Origin: Bacillus sp. NTK071
GTDB taxonomy: Bacteria > Bacillota > Bacilli > Bacillales > Guptibacillaceae
Direction of reading: 5' to 3'
Assembly: GCF_017303315.1 (NCBI RefSeq)
Contig: NZ_JAFKOI010000014.1
Coordinates: 1-64,000, forward strand
DNA: 64,000 nt
Of this stretch, positions 15,514 through 23,543 are shown in pieces (positions within the stretch are counted from its first letter, which is position 1; every line of letters starts with the position of its first letter). Made by a program: the position numbers and the translations under genes. The notes beneath the pieces are model-generated. The model had not been told where the DNA came from and did no database searches. It saw only the letters and a list, made by a program, of their open reading frames with translations.

Positions 15514-15533
15514 TTAATCAAACGTTTGTTTAA
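15514..15533. repeat. 20-bp palindrome, copy 1
   Basis: TTAATCAAACGTTTGTTTAA, identical to the copies at 23277 and 45119. It lies between two convergent genes, so a promoter operator role is unlikely at this copy. Confidence 0.8.
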
Positions 15534-15540
15534 CTTCATC

Positions 15541-16017
15541 CTACTGATAATCCCATACCACTTTATATTCTCCATCTTCTTTCACGACAAATACTTCCTG
15601 AACGAGTGCAAAGTTCCCAAACTGATTATGAAAGTTTTGAGTGACCTTCATCACGTACACTTTCTTCATAATGACGCCATTTACACCTGATCTCCAGTTT
15701 TTCTTAGTTTTCACTTTTCCAACTTTATAGGTGAAAGAAGTAGAGCCAATATCTTGTGTAATGAGCTGTGAACGAAGCTGGCTGTATTGTTCATCAGAGA
15801 ACCGGTTTTTCATTTCTGTGTGAAAGAGCTGCCAGGATTTCTTGAAATCACCGCTTTGTTCATATAAGTAAAATTCCTTTACCGTTGCTGTGGCTTTGGA
15901 TTTCGGCTGTTGGAGAATGAAGAAGGTGATCGCTCCAGCTAGCAATAGTAACACACAGAGGATGACAATCACTTTAGTGCCACCTCCATGCTGACGTCTT
16001 GTTTTAAAGTGCGACAA
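15541..16017 (-). CDS. Single-span membrane protein of unknown function
   Basis: 158 residues from a TTG start with GGAGGAAGGGACC upstream. A short basic N-terminus precedes one transmembrane helix (KVIVILCVLLLLAGAITFFI, about 15-34). An extracytoplasmic domain of about 120 residues follows (ATVKEFYLYEQSGDFKKSWQ start), with the alpha-plus-beta spacing of NTF2-like DUF4878-type domains. No catalytic motif is visible. It is monocistronic and convergent with the transposase. Confidence 0.7.
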   Translation of the reverse strand: MSHFKTRRQHGGGTKVIVILCVLLLLAGAITFFILQQPKSKATATVKEFYLYEQSGDFKKSWQLFHTEMKNRFSDEQYSQLRSQLITQDIGSTSFTYKVGKVKTKKNWRSGVNGVIMKKVYVMKVTQNFHNQFGNFALVQEVFVVKEDGEYKVVWDYQ

Positions 16018-16163
16018 GGTCCCTTCCTCCTTGAAGCTTGACTACTAGAAGTGTATGAAACCATAAGTTGTCCCATGCCGGTGGGAAGACAAATTTAAAA
16101 TGCTTTCTAATTGGTCATTACAAGGTATAATAGTATAAAAGTCCTGATTAGTAGGAGAGGATC

Positions 16164-17106
16164 ATGATTTGGAGGATGAAGATGAACAATAAAATGTTGT
16201 TTGTTATATCATTTCTAGTTGCCGTTGGTTGTAGCGGTATAGATTCAAATGAACCCATTTCTGACCCAATAATAGAAGCTCGTGCTGCTGAAGAATCAGC
16301 TGTTGTGGAGGGTGAACTCGGTGGTCATGCTGAGAAGTTATGGGAGCTTATATATAAAGAAAATATAGAACCTACAGATCGTAAAGAAATGACCCGTCTT
16401 CTCTCACTCGGCCTAGATGTTGACACGAAAAATGAAGAAGGCGTGACCCCTATTACTTATGCAGTCATGAAACAGGATCGTCAATTAGTTGAATGGCTTC
16501 TTCAAGCTGGTGTTAATGTTCATTTAAATGGAGAGAATGAACGTCTCCTTGAAATTGCAGCTAATAATAAAAGCTACGATATCATTGATCTGTTGCTCAA
16601 AATGGGAGCTCATTTTGAGGTGGGAAATGAGAATATGCTAGTTAAGGCAGTTCAGGAGGAGAACTTAGACCTCATTAAAATCTTACTAAAACGGATATAA
16701 CCCTAACCTAGAAACTGAATTTAATGGCGCGAAGTCCACGTTACTTAATTACGCCATTATGGAAGAAAATGAAGCTCTTATGACAATGCTTCTAGACGCA
16801 GGAGCAAATCCGAATTTTGCAGTTGATAGTGGGGAGGATAGTGCACTTGTTGTGGCCGTGAAAGAGGGCAAATCATCAGAGCTTGTTTCTCTTTTGTTAG
16901 CAAGAGGTGGAGATGCTAACGTCCATTTTAAGGGGAAGGCACTCCTTTTTGAAGCAATCAATCAAGAGCGTGAAGAACTTGTTGAGGCATTACTAGTAGC
17001 TGGTGCTGTACCATTATCGCTAGAAGAAAGTGAGCAGGCTTTCGAATTAGCGGTAAAAAATAAAAATTCGTCCATTCTTGAGCTTCTCATGCAATACGGT
17101 TGGTAA
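16164..17106 (+). pseudogene. Ankyrin-repeat lipoprotein split by a frameshift
   Basis: The first part (16164-16700) has AGGAG six bases upstream and a lipoprotein signal ending VAVGC, then ankyrin repeats (LLSLGLDVDTKNEEGVTPIT, WLLQAGVNVHLNG). The frame stops at 16698 after ILLKRI. In the +1 frame the repeats continue at once from about 16693 (GYNPNLETEFNGAKSTLLNY) to 17106 (MLLDAGANPNF, SLLLARGGDANVHF). Ankyrin spacing LLxxG suggests two bases are missing, or one is extra, near 16690-16695. It is either a recent pseudogene or a sequencing error. The intact product would be a surface lipoprotein of about 313 residues with roughly seven repeats. Confidence 0.82.
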
Positions 17107-17147
17107 GAATTCTCTACACGTATATCCGGTTTGTAAGAAATAAGTAT

Positions 17148-17188
17148 AAAAGCCCGAAAGTGAGATCATATCTCATTTTCGGGCTTTT
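17148..17188. terminator. Bidirectional terminator
   Basis: AAAAGCCCGAAA-TGAGAT and ATCTCATTTTCGGGCTTTT form a long stem between the convergent ankyrin and glpQ genes. Confidence 0.92.
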
Positions 17189-17197
17189 CCCATTATC

Positions 17198-18100
17198 TTA
17201 TTTACCTTTTAGTACTTCATTCAAACGATCAGGATAGTTAGTAAACATTCCTGTTACGCCCCAGTCTAATAGGCGTTCCATATCTTCTTTTTCATTTACA
17301 GTGTATGGGTGAATAAGCAATCCAGCACTTCTCACTTTTTGTACATAAGCTTCATCGATTTTCGTGTATGACATTCCAACACCAACTGCGTACTCAGTTA
17401 ATTCATTCAATTCCTCATCTGACATCGTAGCTTGTTCCTTATAAGAAATTAATTGAACCAATGGGAGATTCGGATTCAGATCTTGCATTTTTAGTAGACT
17501 TTCTTTACTGAACGATTGAATCAACACTTTGCTTGAGCGTTCGTTTACGCCTGTTAGGTTATATTTTTCAAGTACACGAAGTAGTTCTTTTTCCATGCCA
17601 GGGTATACTTCAGGAGATTTTGTTTCAATGTAATAGCGAGCGTCTTTACCAAACGTCTGAATTACTTCTTCTAGTGTTGGTACTTGAAGTCCTTCATAAG
17701 ACTTTTTGGCCTTCTCAGGGTACATTTCATTGAACCAGCTACCTGCATCAAGTTGTTTAATCTCTTCAAGCGTATAGTCTTTCACAAGACCTGTTCCGTT
17801 TGTAGTACGGTCAACAGCTTCGTCATGCATTGCAATCAATTTACCGTCTTTTGTCATTTGAAGGTCAATTTCAATGTAGTCGCCTTTCATTTTATCGCCA
17901 AGTTTGTAAGATGGGATTGTATGCTCAGGTGCATGTCCGGATGCCCCACGATGGGCGACATTTGCTAGTTTATTAGTATTCATGCCTGGCTTATTTTCCT
18001 TCGCATCTGCAGAGGCAATACCTCCAGCAAACATATTCCCGATTAGTAACATGCTGATCGATAGAAATGCTATCTTCATTCCACGTATCATTGTCATCAT
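17198..18100 (-). CDS. glpQ: Secreted glycerophosphodiester phosphodiesterase
   Basis: 300 residues with a signal peptide (about 1-32, ending IASADA). GDPD motifs: [12 protein letters not shown] (H50, E60), [10 protein letters not shown] and [11 protein letters not shown], with the C-terminal [20 protein letters not shown] strand. It releases sn-glycerol-3-phosphate from glycerophosphodiesters or glycerol teichoic acid outside the cell. In B. subtilis GlpQ also degrades wall teichoic acid exolytically, which is relevant as this genome encodes a poly-glycerolphosphate cluster. Several Met codons are clustered at the start; ATG 18100 or 18091 could be used. Confidence 0.92.
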   Translation of the reverse strand: MMTMIRGMKIAFLSISMLLIGNMFAGGIASADAKENKPGMNTNKLANVAHRGASGHAPEHTIPSYKLGDKMKGDYIEIDLQMTKDGKLIAMHDEAVDRTTNGTGLVKDYTLEEIKQLDAGSWFNEMYPEKAKKSYEGLQVPTLEEVIQTFGKDARYYIETKSPEVYPGMEKELLRVLEKYNLTGVNERSSKVLIQSFSKESLLKMQDLNPNLPLVQLISYKEQATMSDEELNELTEYAVGVGMSYTKIDEAYVQKVRSAGLLIHPYTVNEKEDMERLLDWGVTGMFTNYPDRLNEVLKGK

Positions 18101-18314
18101 CCTTTCAATTCGTCTTTCGAGTAGAAGTATAGACTACTTATGTAAAAAGAGATTTACAATCTGCTTAGTCCTTTATAGGGTAATAGATTTGATGTGACAA
18201 TGAAATGAGTAGAATGATGCGGTTTATAAGGAGATTGCAAATTAGATTGGTATATAAGTAATAGTGTATGAGTAGGGCATTTATCGTAGAAAAGTTAACA
18301 AAGTCTAAATAATT

Positions 18315-18370
18315 CGCGGGTGACAGGCACCACCCGGTTTGTGCTACATCCAGTCAGTATTTGTCGAATG
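18315..18370 (+). repeat. GTGACAGGCACC dispersed repeat
   Basis: CGCGGGTGACAGGCACCACC, then CGGTTTGTGCTACATCCAG and TTTGTCGAATGA. It lies in the 380-bp gap between glpQ and the histidinol-phosphatase gene. Confidence 0.88.
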
Positions 18371-18405
18371 ACTATTGAAATACGAATTCTCTGTAAAATT
18401 AAGTT

Positions 18406-18431
18406 AGGCCTCAGTTTGGGGCTCTTTTTTT
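18406..18431 (+). terminator. Orphan terminator
   Basis: AGGCCTCA and TGGGGCT with a three-base loop followed by CTTTTTTT. No plus-strand gene ends nearby. Confidence 0.7.
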
Positions 18432-18480
18432 ATGATAGGATAACCATAACAAAAACTTCCACCTATTAAGGAGCGATTCT

Positions 18481-19287
18481 ATGAAATTCGATTACCATAC
18501 GCACCATGAACGCTGCGGCCATGCTAAGGATACAATTGAAGATTATATTCAAGCTGCGATCAAAAATGATTTACAGATGATTGGGATCTCTGACCACTCG
18601 CCTTTCTTTGCGAGTGAGAAAGATATGGCCTTGCCAGGGATCGCAATGGCAAAGAGTGAGTTTTCCTCTTATGTAGAGGAAGTGTTGAAGCTAAAGGAAA
18701 AGTATCGAGCTAAAATAGAGGTGCTTCTTGGCGTTGAGTCGGACTTTTTTAGAGACCATTATCCATTGTATAAAAGTATTTACGATCAGTATCCTTTTGA
18801 TTACATTATCGGTTCTGTGCACTTCAGTAACGAATCCAACATTTTTGATAAAAGAAGATGGGAGAACGTAACAGAGGAAGATGTTCGAAAGGAGAAAGAA
18901 CATTACTACAAACTCATTGTAGAGTCTGCTGAAAGCGGCGTGTTTGATATACTCGGACATATTGATGCGATGAAAGGGTATTATCCTGATTTTACAAATG
19001 TACATACTCCAGAAGTGGAGAAAGCGTTGAAGCGCCTTGGCGAACTGGAAGCAACGATTGAGATTAATACGTCAGGCAAGAACAAAGACTGCGGCGGGTG
19101 GTATCCGGCGAATGACATGCTCGAAATGGCTTGTCACTATGGAGTTGGGGTAACATTCGGATCTGATGCCCACTGGCCGTCACGGGTTGGGGAAGAGTTT
19201 GAAGAAGTCCGTGCGACGTTGAAGGAGATTGGATTTAAGAATTGGACGGTGTTTCGAGAGCGGAAGAAGGAGTTAATTGAGTTGTAG
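18481..19287 (+). CDS. hisK: PHP-family histidinol-phosphatase
   Basis: 268 residues with AAGGAGCG before the ATG. PHP motifs are present: DYHTHHERCGHA (residues 4-15), GISDHSPF, GVESDFF, GSVHF, ILGHIDAMK and the final GSDAHWPS. This is the layout of the trinuclear-metal HisK/HisJ enzymes that dephosphorylate L-histidinol phosphate in the cytosol. No other histidine genes are nearby, as is common in Bacillus where hisJ is apart from the his operon. Confidence 0.88.
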   Translation: MKFDYHTHHERCGHAKDTIEDYIQAAIKNDLQMIGISDHSPFFASEKDMALPGIAMAKSEFSSYVEEVLKLKEKYRAKIEVLLGVESDFFRDHYPLYKSIYDQYPFDYIIGSVHFSNESNIFDKRRWENVTEEDVRKEKEHYYKLIVESAESGVFDILGHIDAMKGYYPDFTNVHTPEVEKALKRLGELEATIEINTSGKNKDCGGWYPANDMLEMACHYGVGVTFGSDAHWPSRVGEEFEEVRATLKEIGFKNWTVFRERKKELIEL

Positions 19288-19296
19288 AAAAGAGGT

Positions 19297-19320
19297 GGGG
19301 TCAGAGAGGGGTCTGACCCC
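19297..19320. repeat. GGGTCAG palindrome family, variant
   Basis: GGGGTCAGA and TCTGACCCC around GAGGGG. It sits 10 bases after the hisK stop and 20 before the nucleoside hydrolase start, and could act as a hairpin in the mRNA. Confidence 0.75.
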
Positions 19321-19340
19321 TACCCTAGGAGGTATGCAAA

Positions 19341-20258
19341 ATGAGAAAAGTGATATTAGACTGTGATCCTGGTCATGATGATGCGATTTCAATTATTCTC
19401 GCAGCGTCAAGTGATCGGATCCAGATTGAAGGCATTACAACGGTAGCGGGTAATGTAGAAGTTGAGAAGACCACGCTTAATGCGTTGAAAGTATGTGAGT
19501 TGATAGGTTTAGATGTACCGGTTGCTCGGGGAGCTGAGCAGCCTCTTGTGAAAACACGCGAATTTGCTCCCGACATCCACGGTGATTCTGGATTAGACGG
19601 ACCGCACCTTCCTGAAGTGCCAAAGAAAACAGCGATTGACCAACACGCTGTCGATTTTATTATTGAAAAAGTGATGGACTCCGATGGAGAGATGACGCTC
19701 GTACCAACAGGACCGCTCACGAATATTGCGCTTGCGATCCAAAAGGAACCTGCTATCGTTGAGAAAATCAAGGAGATTGTGTTGATGGGTGGCGGTACTT
19801 TTGGAAACTGGACACCTACTGCAGAATTTAATATTTATGTTGATGCCGAGGCAGCGGATATTGTCTTTAATTGTGGGGTTCCTATAACGATGTTTGGGCT
19901 TGATGTCACTCATCAGGCAATTACTACCCCATCCATTCTTGAGAAGATTGACTCTCTTGAAAGTGGCGTCTCAGCATTTGTTAGGGATCTTCTCGTTTAT
20001 TTTACGAAAACGTATAAAGAAGTTTTCGGGTTTGAAGGTGCTCCAATTCATGACGCATGTACGATTGCTTATTTAATAGATGAATCGATCTTTGAGTTTG
20101 ATAATGTTCGAGTTGATATTGAAACGAATGGTGAGTATACATACGGCACAACCTGCGTTGATCGGCTGAATGTGACAGGAAGAGAGGCGAATGTAAAGTT
20201 TGCGCATAGCCTTGATTTCGATAAGTTCTGGGCGCTGCTTATTGGTGCGTTTAAATAG
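19341..20258 (+). CDS. Inosine/uridine-preferring nucleoside hydrolase
   Basis: 305 residues with AGGAGGTATGCAAA before the ATG. The N-terminal calcium-binding signature DCDPGHDDA (residues 7-15) defines the family, supported by GDSGLDGP, PTGPLTNIALA, MGGGTFGNWTPTAEFNIYVD and the catalytic-region histidine in APIHDACT. It cleaves the N-glycosidic bond of nucleosides to ribose and base. Its stop codon TAG is directly followed by a palindromic repeat. Confidence 0.92.
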   Translation: MRKVILDCDPGHDDAISIILAASSDRIQIEGITTVAGNVEVEKTTLNALKVCELIGLDVPVARGAEQPLVKTREFAPDIHGDSGLDGPHLPEVPKKTAIDQHAVDFIIEKVMDSDGEMTLVPTGPLTNIALAIQKEPAIVEKIKEIVLMGGGTFGNWTPTAEFNIYVDAEAADIVFNCGVPITMFGLDVTHQAITTPSILEKIDSLESGVSAFVRDLLVYFTKTYKEVFGFEGAPIHDACTIAYLIDESIFEFDNVRVDIETNGEYTYGTTCVDRLNVTGREANVKFAHSLDFDKFWALLIGAFK

Positions 20259-20295
20259 GGGTCAGGTGCGGTACCGGTGACGTACCTGACCCCCC
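20258..20295. repeat. GGTCAGGT palindrome family, long variant
   Basis: GGGGTCAGGTGCGGTACC and GTGACGTACCTGACCCC form an imperfect inverted repeat; a further TGACCCCCCTCACA partial copy follows at 20301-20314. It begins on the last base of the nucleoside hydrolase stop codon. Confidence 0.8.
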
Positions 20296-20317
20296 TCACA
20301 TGACCCCCCTCACAAAC

Positions 20318-20364
20318 AAAAAGCTACTAATTGTCTGCGCTCCCGGGACACTTAGTAGCTTTTA
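20318..20364 (+). terminator. Terminator before glcD
   Basis: AAAAAGCTACTAA and TTAGTAGCTTTTA form the stem of a hairpin with a GC-rich loop. It separates the nucleoside hydrolase from the glycolate oxidase genes. Confidence 0.8.
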
Positions 20365-20425
20365 CTTTTCTATAAGCAGGGAACAGAATACTATTAATCT
20401 ACTTAACGAAAGGTCGTGCTAGGTA

Positions 20426-21835
20426 ATGAGAGGAGAAGAACTCATTCAAGTCATATCGGATATCGTTGATCGAGATCGCATTCTAGTCGATCGATCTGAC
20501 CTCTACAGCTATAGCTATGATGCTTCTTTCGGATTGTATCTACCGGAAGTAGTTGTCCAGCCGAGATCTGCAGAGGAAGTATCTCAACTCATGAAGCTTG
20601 CCAACATGTCGAAGATCCCAGTATATCCAAGGGGGCAGGGGACGTCACTTAGTGGCGGTCCGCTCCCGGTTAAAGGAGGCATTGTTCTTGATCTTTCTCA
20701 GTGGAATGATAGGCTCGACATCTACGCTGATGATATGGTCGCGGTTGTGTCTCCTGGTGTTTTGACTGCTACTATTAATGAAGCAGCGATGGAGCACGGG
20801 CTAATGTATCCACCAGATCCGAGTAGTGCTCATGTTTCAACGATTGGTGGGAATCTTGCTGAGAATTCTGGGGGACCTCGTGGGTTAAAGTACGGCATGA
20901 CGAAAGATTATGTGATCGGACTAGAAGTTGTGACCCCAGAGGGAGAAATCATTCGTACAGGCGGTCGCACGATTAAGAATGTGACGGGCTATGATTTAAC
21001 GAAGCTGATTGTTGGATCAGAAGGTACGCTCGGAATTATAACAGAGGCAACGCTTAAGTTGCTGCCGAAAACTGCCGCTACGAAAACGATGATGGCCGTT
21101 TTTGACGATCTTGTTTCTTCTGGAAAAGCGATCTCGCGGGTCCTGACTTCAGGCATTCTTCCATCTAAAATGGAAGTGATGGATCAGGGCTCCATTCAAG
21201 CGGTAGAAGACTACAAACCACTCGGATTACCGACTGATGCAGAAGCGATTATTTTACTAGAATTAGATGGTCACCCAGTGGCTATTGAAGATGAGATGCA
21301 AAACGCGGAGCAAATTTGTCTGGATGCAGGGGCAATATCGGTGAACATTGCTCAAGACAAAAATGAAGAAGCCAACCTCTGGCAGGCACGAAAGCTCGTT
21401 TCACCTGCAATCGTAAGAGTGAAACCGACGAAAGTATCTGAGGATGCAACCGTTCCGCGTAGTAAAATTCCTGACATGTTTCAGAAGCTTAAGGAGATTC
21501 GTGAGGAGTACAACCTAACACTGGTCGTTTTTGGACATGCCGGTGATGGAAATCTCCACCCTAATATTATCTGTGACAAACGCGATGAAGAAGAAATGAT
21601 TCGAGTGGAAAAGGCAGTGGGAGCGATTTTTCGGGCGGCCATTGAACTTGGGGGAACACTATCTGGAGAGCATGGCATTGGCACGATGAAGTCGTCATTC
21701 ATGGAAATGGAGCTTGGTGAGGTTGGACTTGATTTCATGAAGCGAATTAAAACAGCATGGGATCCCAATAACGTGCTGAATCCAGGTAAGATTTTTCCTG
21801 AAGAAGGGGAGAAGTTGGTGTTACGCGATGGGTAA
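20426..21835 (+). CDS. glcD: Glycolate oxidase subunit GlcD (FAD-linked)
   Basis: 469 residues. An FAD-binding type 4 domain spans about 40-220 (VYPRGQGTSLSGG, PSSAHVSTIGGNLAENSGG, GYDLTKLIVGSEGTLGII). A C-terminal FAD-linked oxidase domain ends HAGDGNLHPNI and GTLSGEHGIG, as in GlcD and D-lactate dehydrogenases. It is the catalytic subunit oxidising glycolate (or a similar 2-hydroxyacid) to the oxoacid. It overlaps glcF by eight bases. No glcE-like subunit gene is present, as in B. subtilis ysfCD. Confidence 0.92.
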   Translation: MRGEELIQVISDIVDRDRILVDRSDLYSYSYDASFGLYLPEVVVQPRSAEEVSQLMKLANMSKIPVYPRGQGTSLSGGPLPVKGGIVLDLSQWNDRLDIYADDMVAVVSPGVLTATINEAAMEHGLMYPPDPSSAHVSTIGGNLAENSGGPRGLKYGMTKDYVIGLEVVTPEGEIIRTGGRTIKNVTGYDLTKLIVGSEGTLGIITEATLKLLPKTAATKTMMAVFDDLVSSGKAISRVLTSGILPSKMEVMDQGSIQAVEDYKPLGLPTDAEAIILLELDGHPVAIEDEMQNAEQICLDAGAISVNIAQDKNEEANLWQARKLVSPAIVRVKPTKVSEDATVPRSKIPDMFQKLKEIREEYNLTLVVFGHAGDGNLHPNIICDKRDEEEMIRVEKAVGAIFRAAIELGGTLSGEHGIGTMKSSFMEMELGEVGLDFMKRIKTAWDPNNVLNPGKIFPEEGEKLVLRDG

Positions 21836-23120
21836 TATGAAAGCGCTACAGGAGAGGTTAAACTACGATAAGACCTTCGATTGCGTCCAATGTGGCTACT
21901 GTCTGCCAGCTTGTCCAACGTATGAAACGATGGGGAAAGAAGCGCATTCTCCTCGTGGCCGCATTAATCTAGTGAAAATGCTTGGTGAAGATAAGATCAC
22001 AATCGAAGAAATGCGTGAGCCTATCGAAAAGTGTCTTGGTTGTAGGGCTTGTGTAACGGTGTGTCCAACGAACGTCGAATATGGAAAAATTCTTGAGGGT
22101 GCTAAGGAAGTTCTTGAAGAAAATGAGCAGAAAAGTCGTAAAAAGAAAATCACTGAGAACCTCATTTTTAAGACGATTTTCCCTTCAAAGAAGTGGATGG
22201 ACGGAGTTGGGGATTTATCCTGGCTTTATCGAAAAACAGGTCTTCAAGGGATAGCACAAAAAGCGGGCATAACGAAATGCATGCCGCTACACCTTGATCA
22301 ATTCGAAGCCGTTCTTCCTCGACTCGCCTCACCAGCAGAAAGAAGACAGACAAAAAAGGAGTACCGAAAGCTGTCTCAATCTGGCAAGGTAAAAGTCGGT
22401 TTTGTATACGGCTGTGTGATGGATAGCGTTTTTCACCAAACGAATCGGAATACGCTAAAGCTGCTAAAGAAAGCGGGAGCGGATGTTGTGGTTCCTGACG
22501 CTCAGACCTGCTGCGGTGCACTTCATGCTCACGCTGGAAAAAAGGCAGATGCGATCGAACTAGCGAAACGCAATATTGAAGCTTTCGAGGAAGAAGATGT
22601 GGAATATATCGTGAATAACGCCGGTGGATGTGGGGCGATGTTAGTCGAGTATCATCACTTATTCGAAGGCGATTCAGAGTGGGAAGAACGAGCTAAACGC
22701 TTTGTAGCGAAAACAAGAGATATTAGTCAGGTTCTCGTTGAGCTAGATGGTTTATCTTTCAATAGGAAAGTGGATGCGACTGTCACGTACCAGGCTTCTT
22801 GCCACTTAACGCATGTCCAGCGAGTTACTGATGAGCCACTTCAATTACTGAAGCAAATTTCAGACATTCACTACCATGAAATGAACGGTTACGAAAGGTG
22901 CTGCGGATCAGCAGGCATTTACAATATCGTTCACTACGATGACGCCATGGACATTCTAGATGTGAAGATGAAGAAGGCGAAAGAAACGGAAGCTGCCATC
23001 ATCGTCACAACAAACCCTGGCTGTCTGCTTCAAATGAAGCTTGGCATTCAACGAGAAGGGCTTGAAGGCAAAGTAAGAGCGGTTCACCTCATAGACCTGC
23101 TCGCAGAAGCCGTGGGCTAA
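21828..23120 (+). CDS. glcF: Glycolate oxidase iron-sulfur subunit GlcF
   Basis: 430 residues. Two 4Fe-4S ferredoxin motifs lie near the N-terminus (CVQCGYCLPACP, about 19-30, and CLGCRACVTVCP, about 68-79). Two CCG domains follow (TCCGALHAHAG near 226, RCCGSAGIYN near 362), the heterodisulfide-reductase-like pattern of GlcF and LutA/LldE. It passes electrons from GlcD to the respiratory chain at the membrane. Start ATG 21828 overlaps the end of glcD, indicating coupled translation. Confidence 0.92.
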   Translation: MGNMKALQERLNYDKTFDCVQCGYCLPACPTYETMGKEAHSPRGRINLVKMLGEDKITIEEMREPIEKCLGCRACVTVCPTNVEYGKILEGAKEVLEENEQKSRKKKITENLIFKTIFPSKKWMDGVGDLSWLYRKTGLQGIAQKAGITKCMPLHLDQFEAVLPRLASPAERRQTKKEYRKLSQSGKVKVGFVYGCVMDSVFHQTNRNTLKLLKKAGADVVVPDAQTCCGALHAHAGKKADAIELAKRNIEAFEEEDVEYIVNNAGGCGAMLVEYHHLFEGDSEWEERAKRFVAKTRDISQVLVELDGLSFNRKVDATVTYQASCHLTHVQRVTDEPLQLLKQISDIHYHEMNGYERCCGSAGIYNIVHYDDAMDILDVKMKKAKETEAAIIVTTNPGCLLQMKLGIQREGLEGKVRAVHLIDLLAEAVG

Positions 23121-23130
23121 AAAGAAAAAA

Positions 23131-23177
23131 CGCGAGTGACAGGCACCACCCGGTTTGGGTCGAAGAGTGTCGAATGA
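23131..23177 (+). repeat. GTGACAGGCACC dispersed repeat
   Basis: CGCGAGTGACAGGCACCACC, CGGTTTGGGTCGAAGAG and TGTCGAATGA, 10 bases after the glcF stop. Confidence 0.88.
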
Positions 23178-23183
23178 GGGGAA

Positions 23184-23214
23184 GGGGGTCAGGCACGTGC
23201 CAGACCCCCTTTTG
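23184..23214. repeat. GGTCAGG palindrome, possible terminator
   Basis: GGGGGTCAGGCAC and GTGCCAGACCCCC form a near-perfect inverted repeat followed by TTTT, so this copy could end the glcDF transcript. It lies only a few bases from the preceding repeat of the other family. Confidence 0.8.
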
Positions 23215-23276
23215 ATTTGCCTTCCTTTGCATTTCTACTTTTCTTCATCTCTCCTCTCAACCACTTTAATCCTCCC

Positions 23277-23296
23277 TTAATCAAACGTTTGTTTAA
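23277..23296. repeat. 20-bp palindrome, copy 2
   Basis: TTAATCAAACGTTTGTTTAA, identical to the copies at 15514 and 45119. It lies in the gap before the amiE-nagZ-namZ genes. Confidence 0.8.
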
Positions 23297-23463
23297 TGAC
23301 TTATCGTCTACTTTTTGAAACAATGCTTCACACATCAAATACATTAAAGATCATAATACTTCAAAATCATTCCTAAGACATAGGTAGAAGGATGTGAAAA
23401 TCGTGTGGGTTTCTCTCTATACGTGACAATAGTGGTATAGACGACTATATTGGATCGAGTTAC

Positions 23464-23489
23464 AATTTAGAAAGAATATTCTGTAAATT
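23464..23489. promoter_or_regulatory. Palindrome upstream of amiE
   Basis: AATTTA, AGAATATTCT (perfect ten-base palindrome at its centre), TAAATT. It may be an operator for the wall-recycling genes. It is not the same sequence as the palindrome in front of murR, so a shared regulator is not shown. The rest of the 23211-23543 gap shows only AT-rich DNA. Confidence 0.35.
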
Positions 23490-23543
23490 ATTGTGAAAGG
23501 AGACTTTGCGTTTGGCACAAGTATAAGGAAGAAGGAGGGCATT

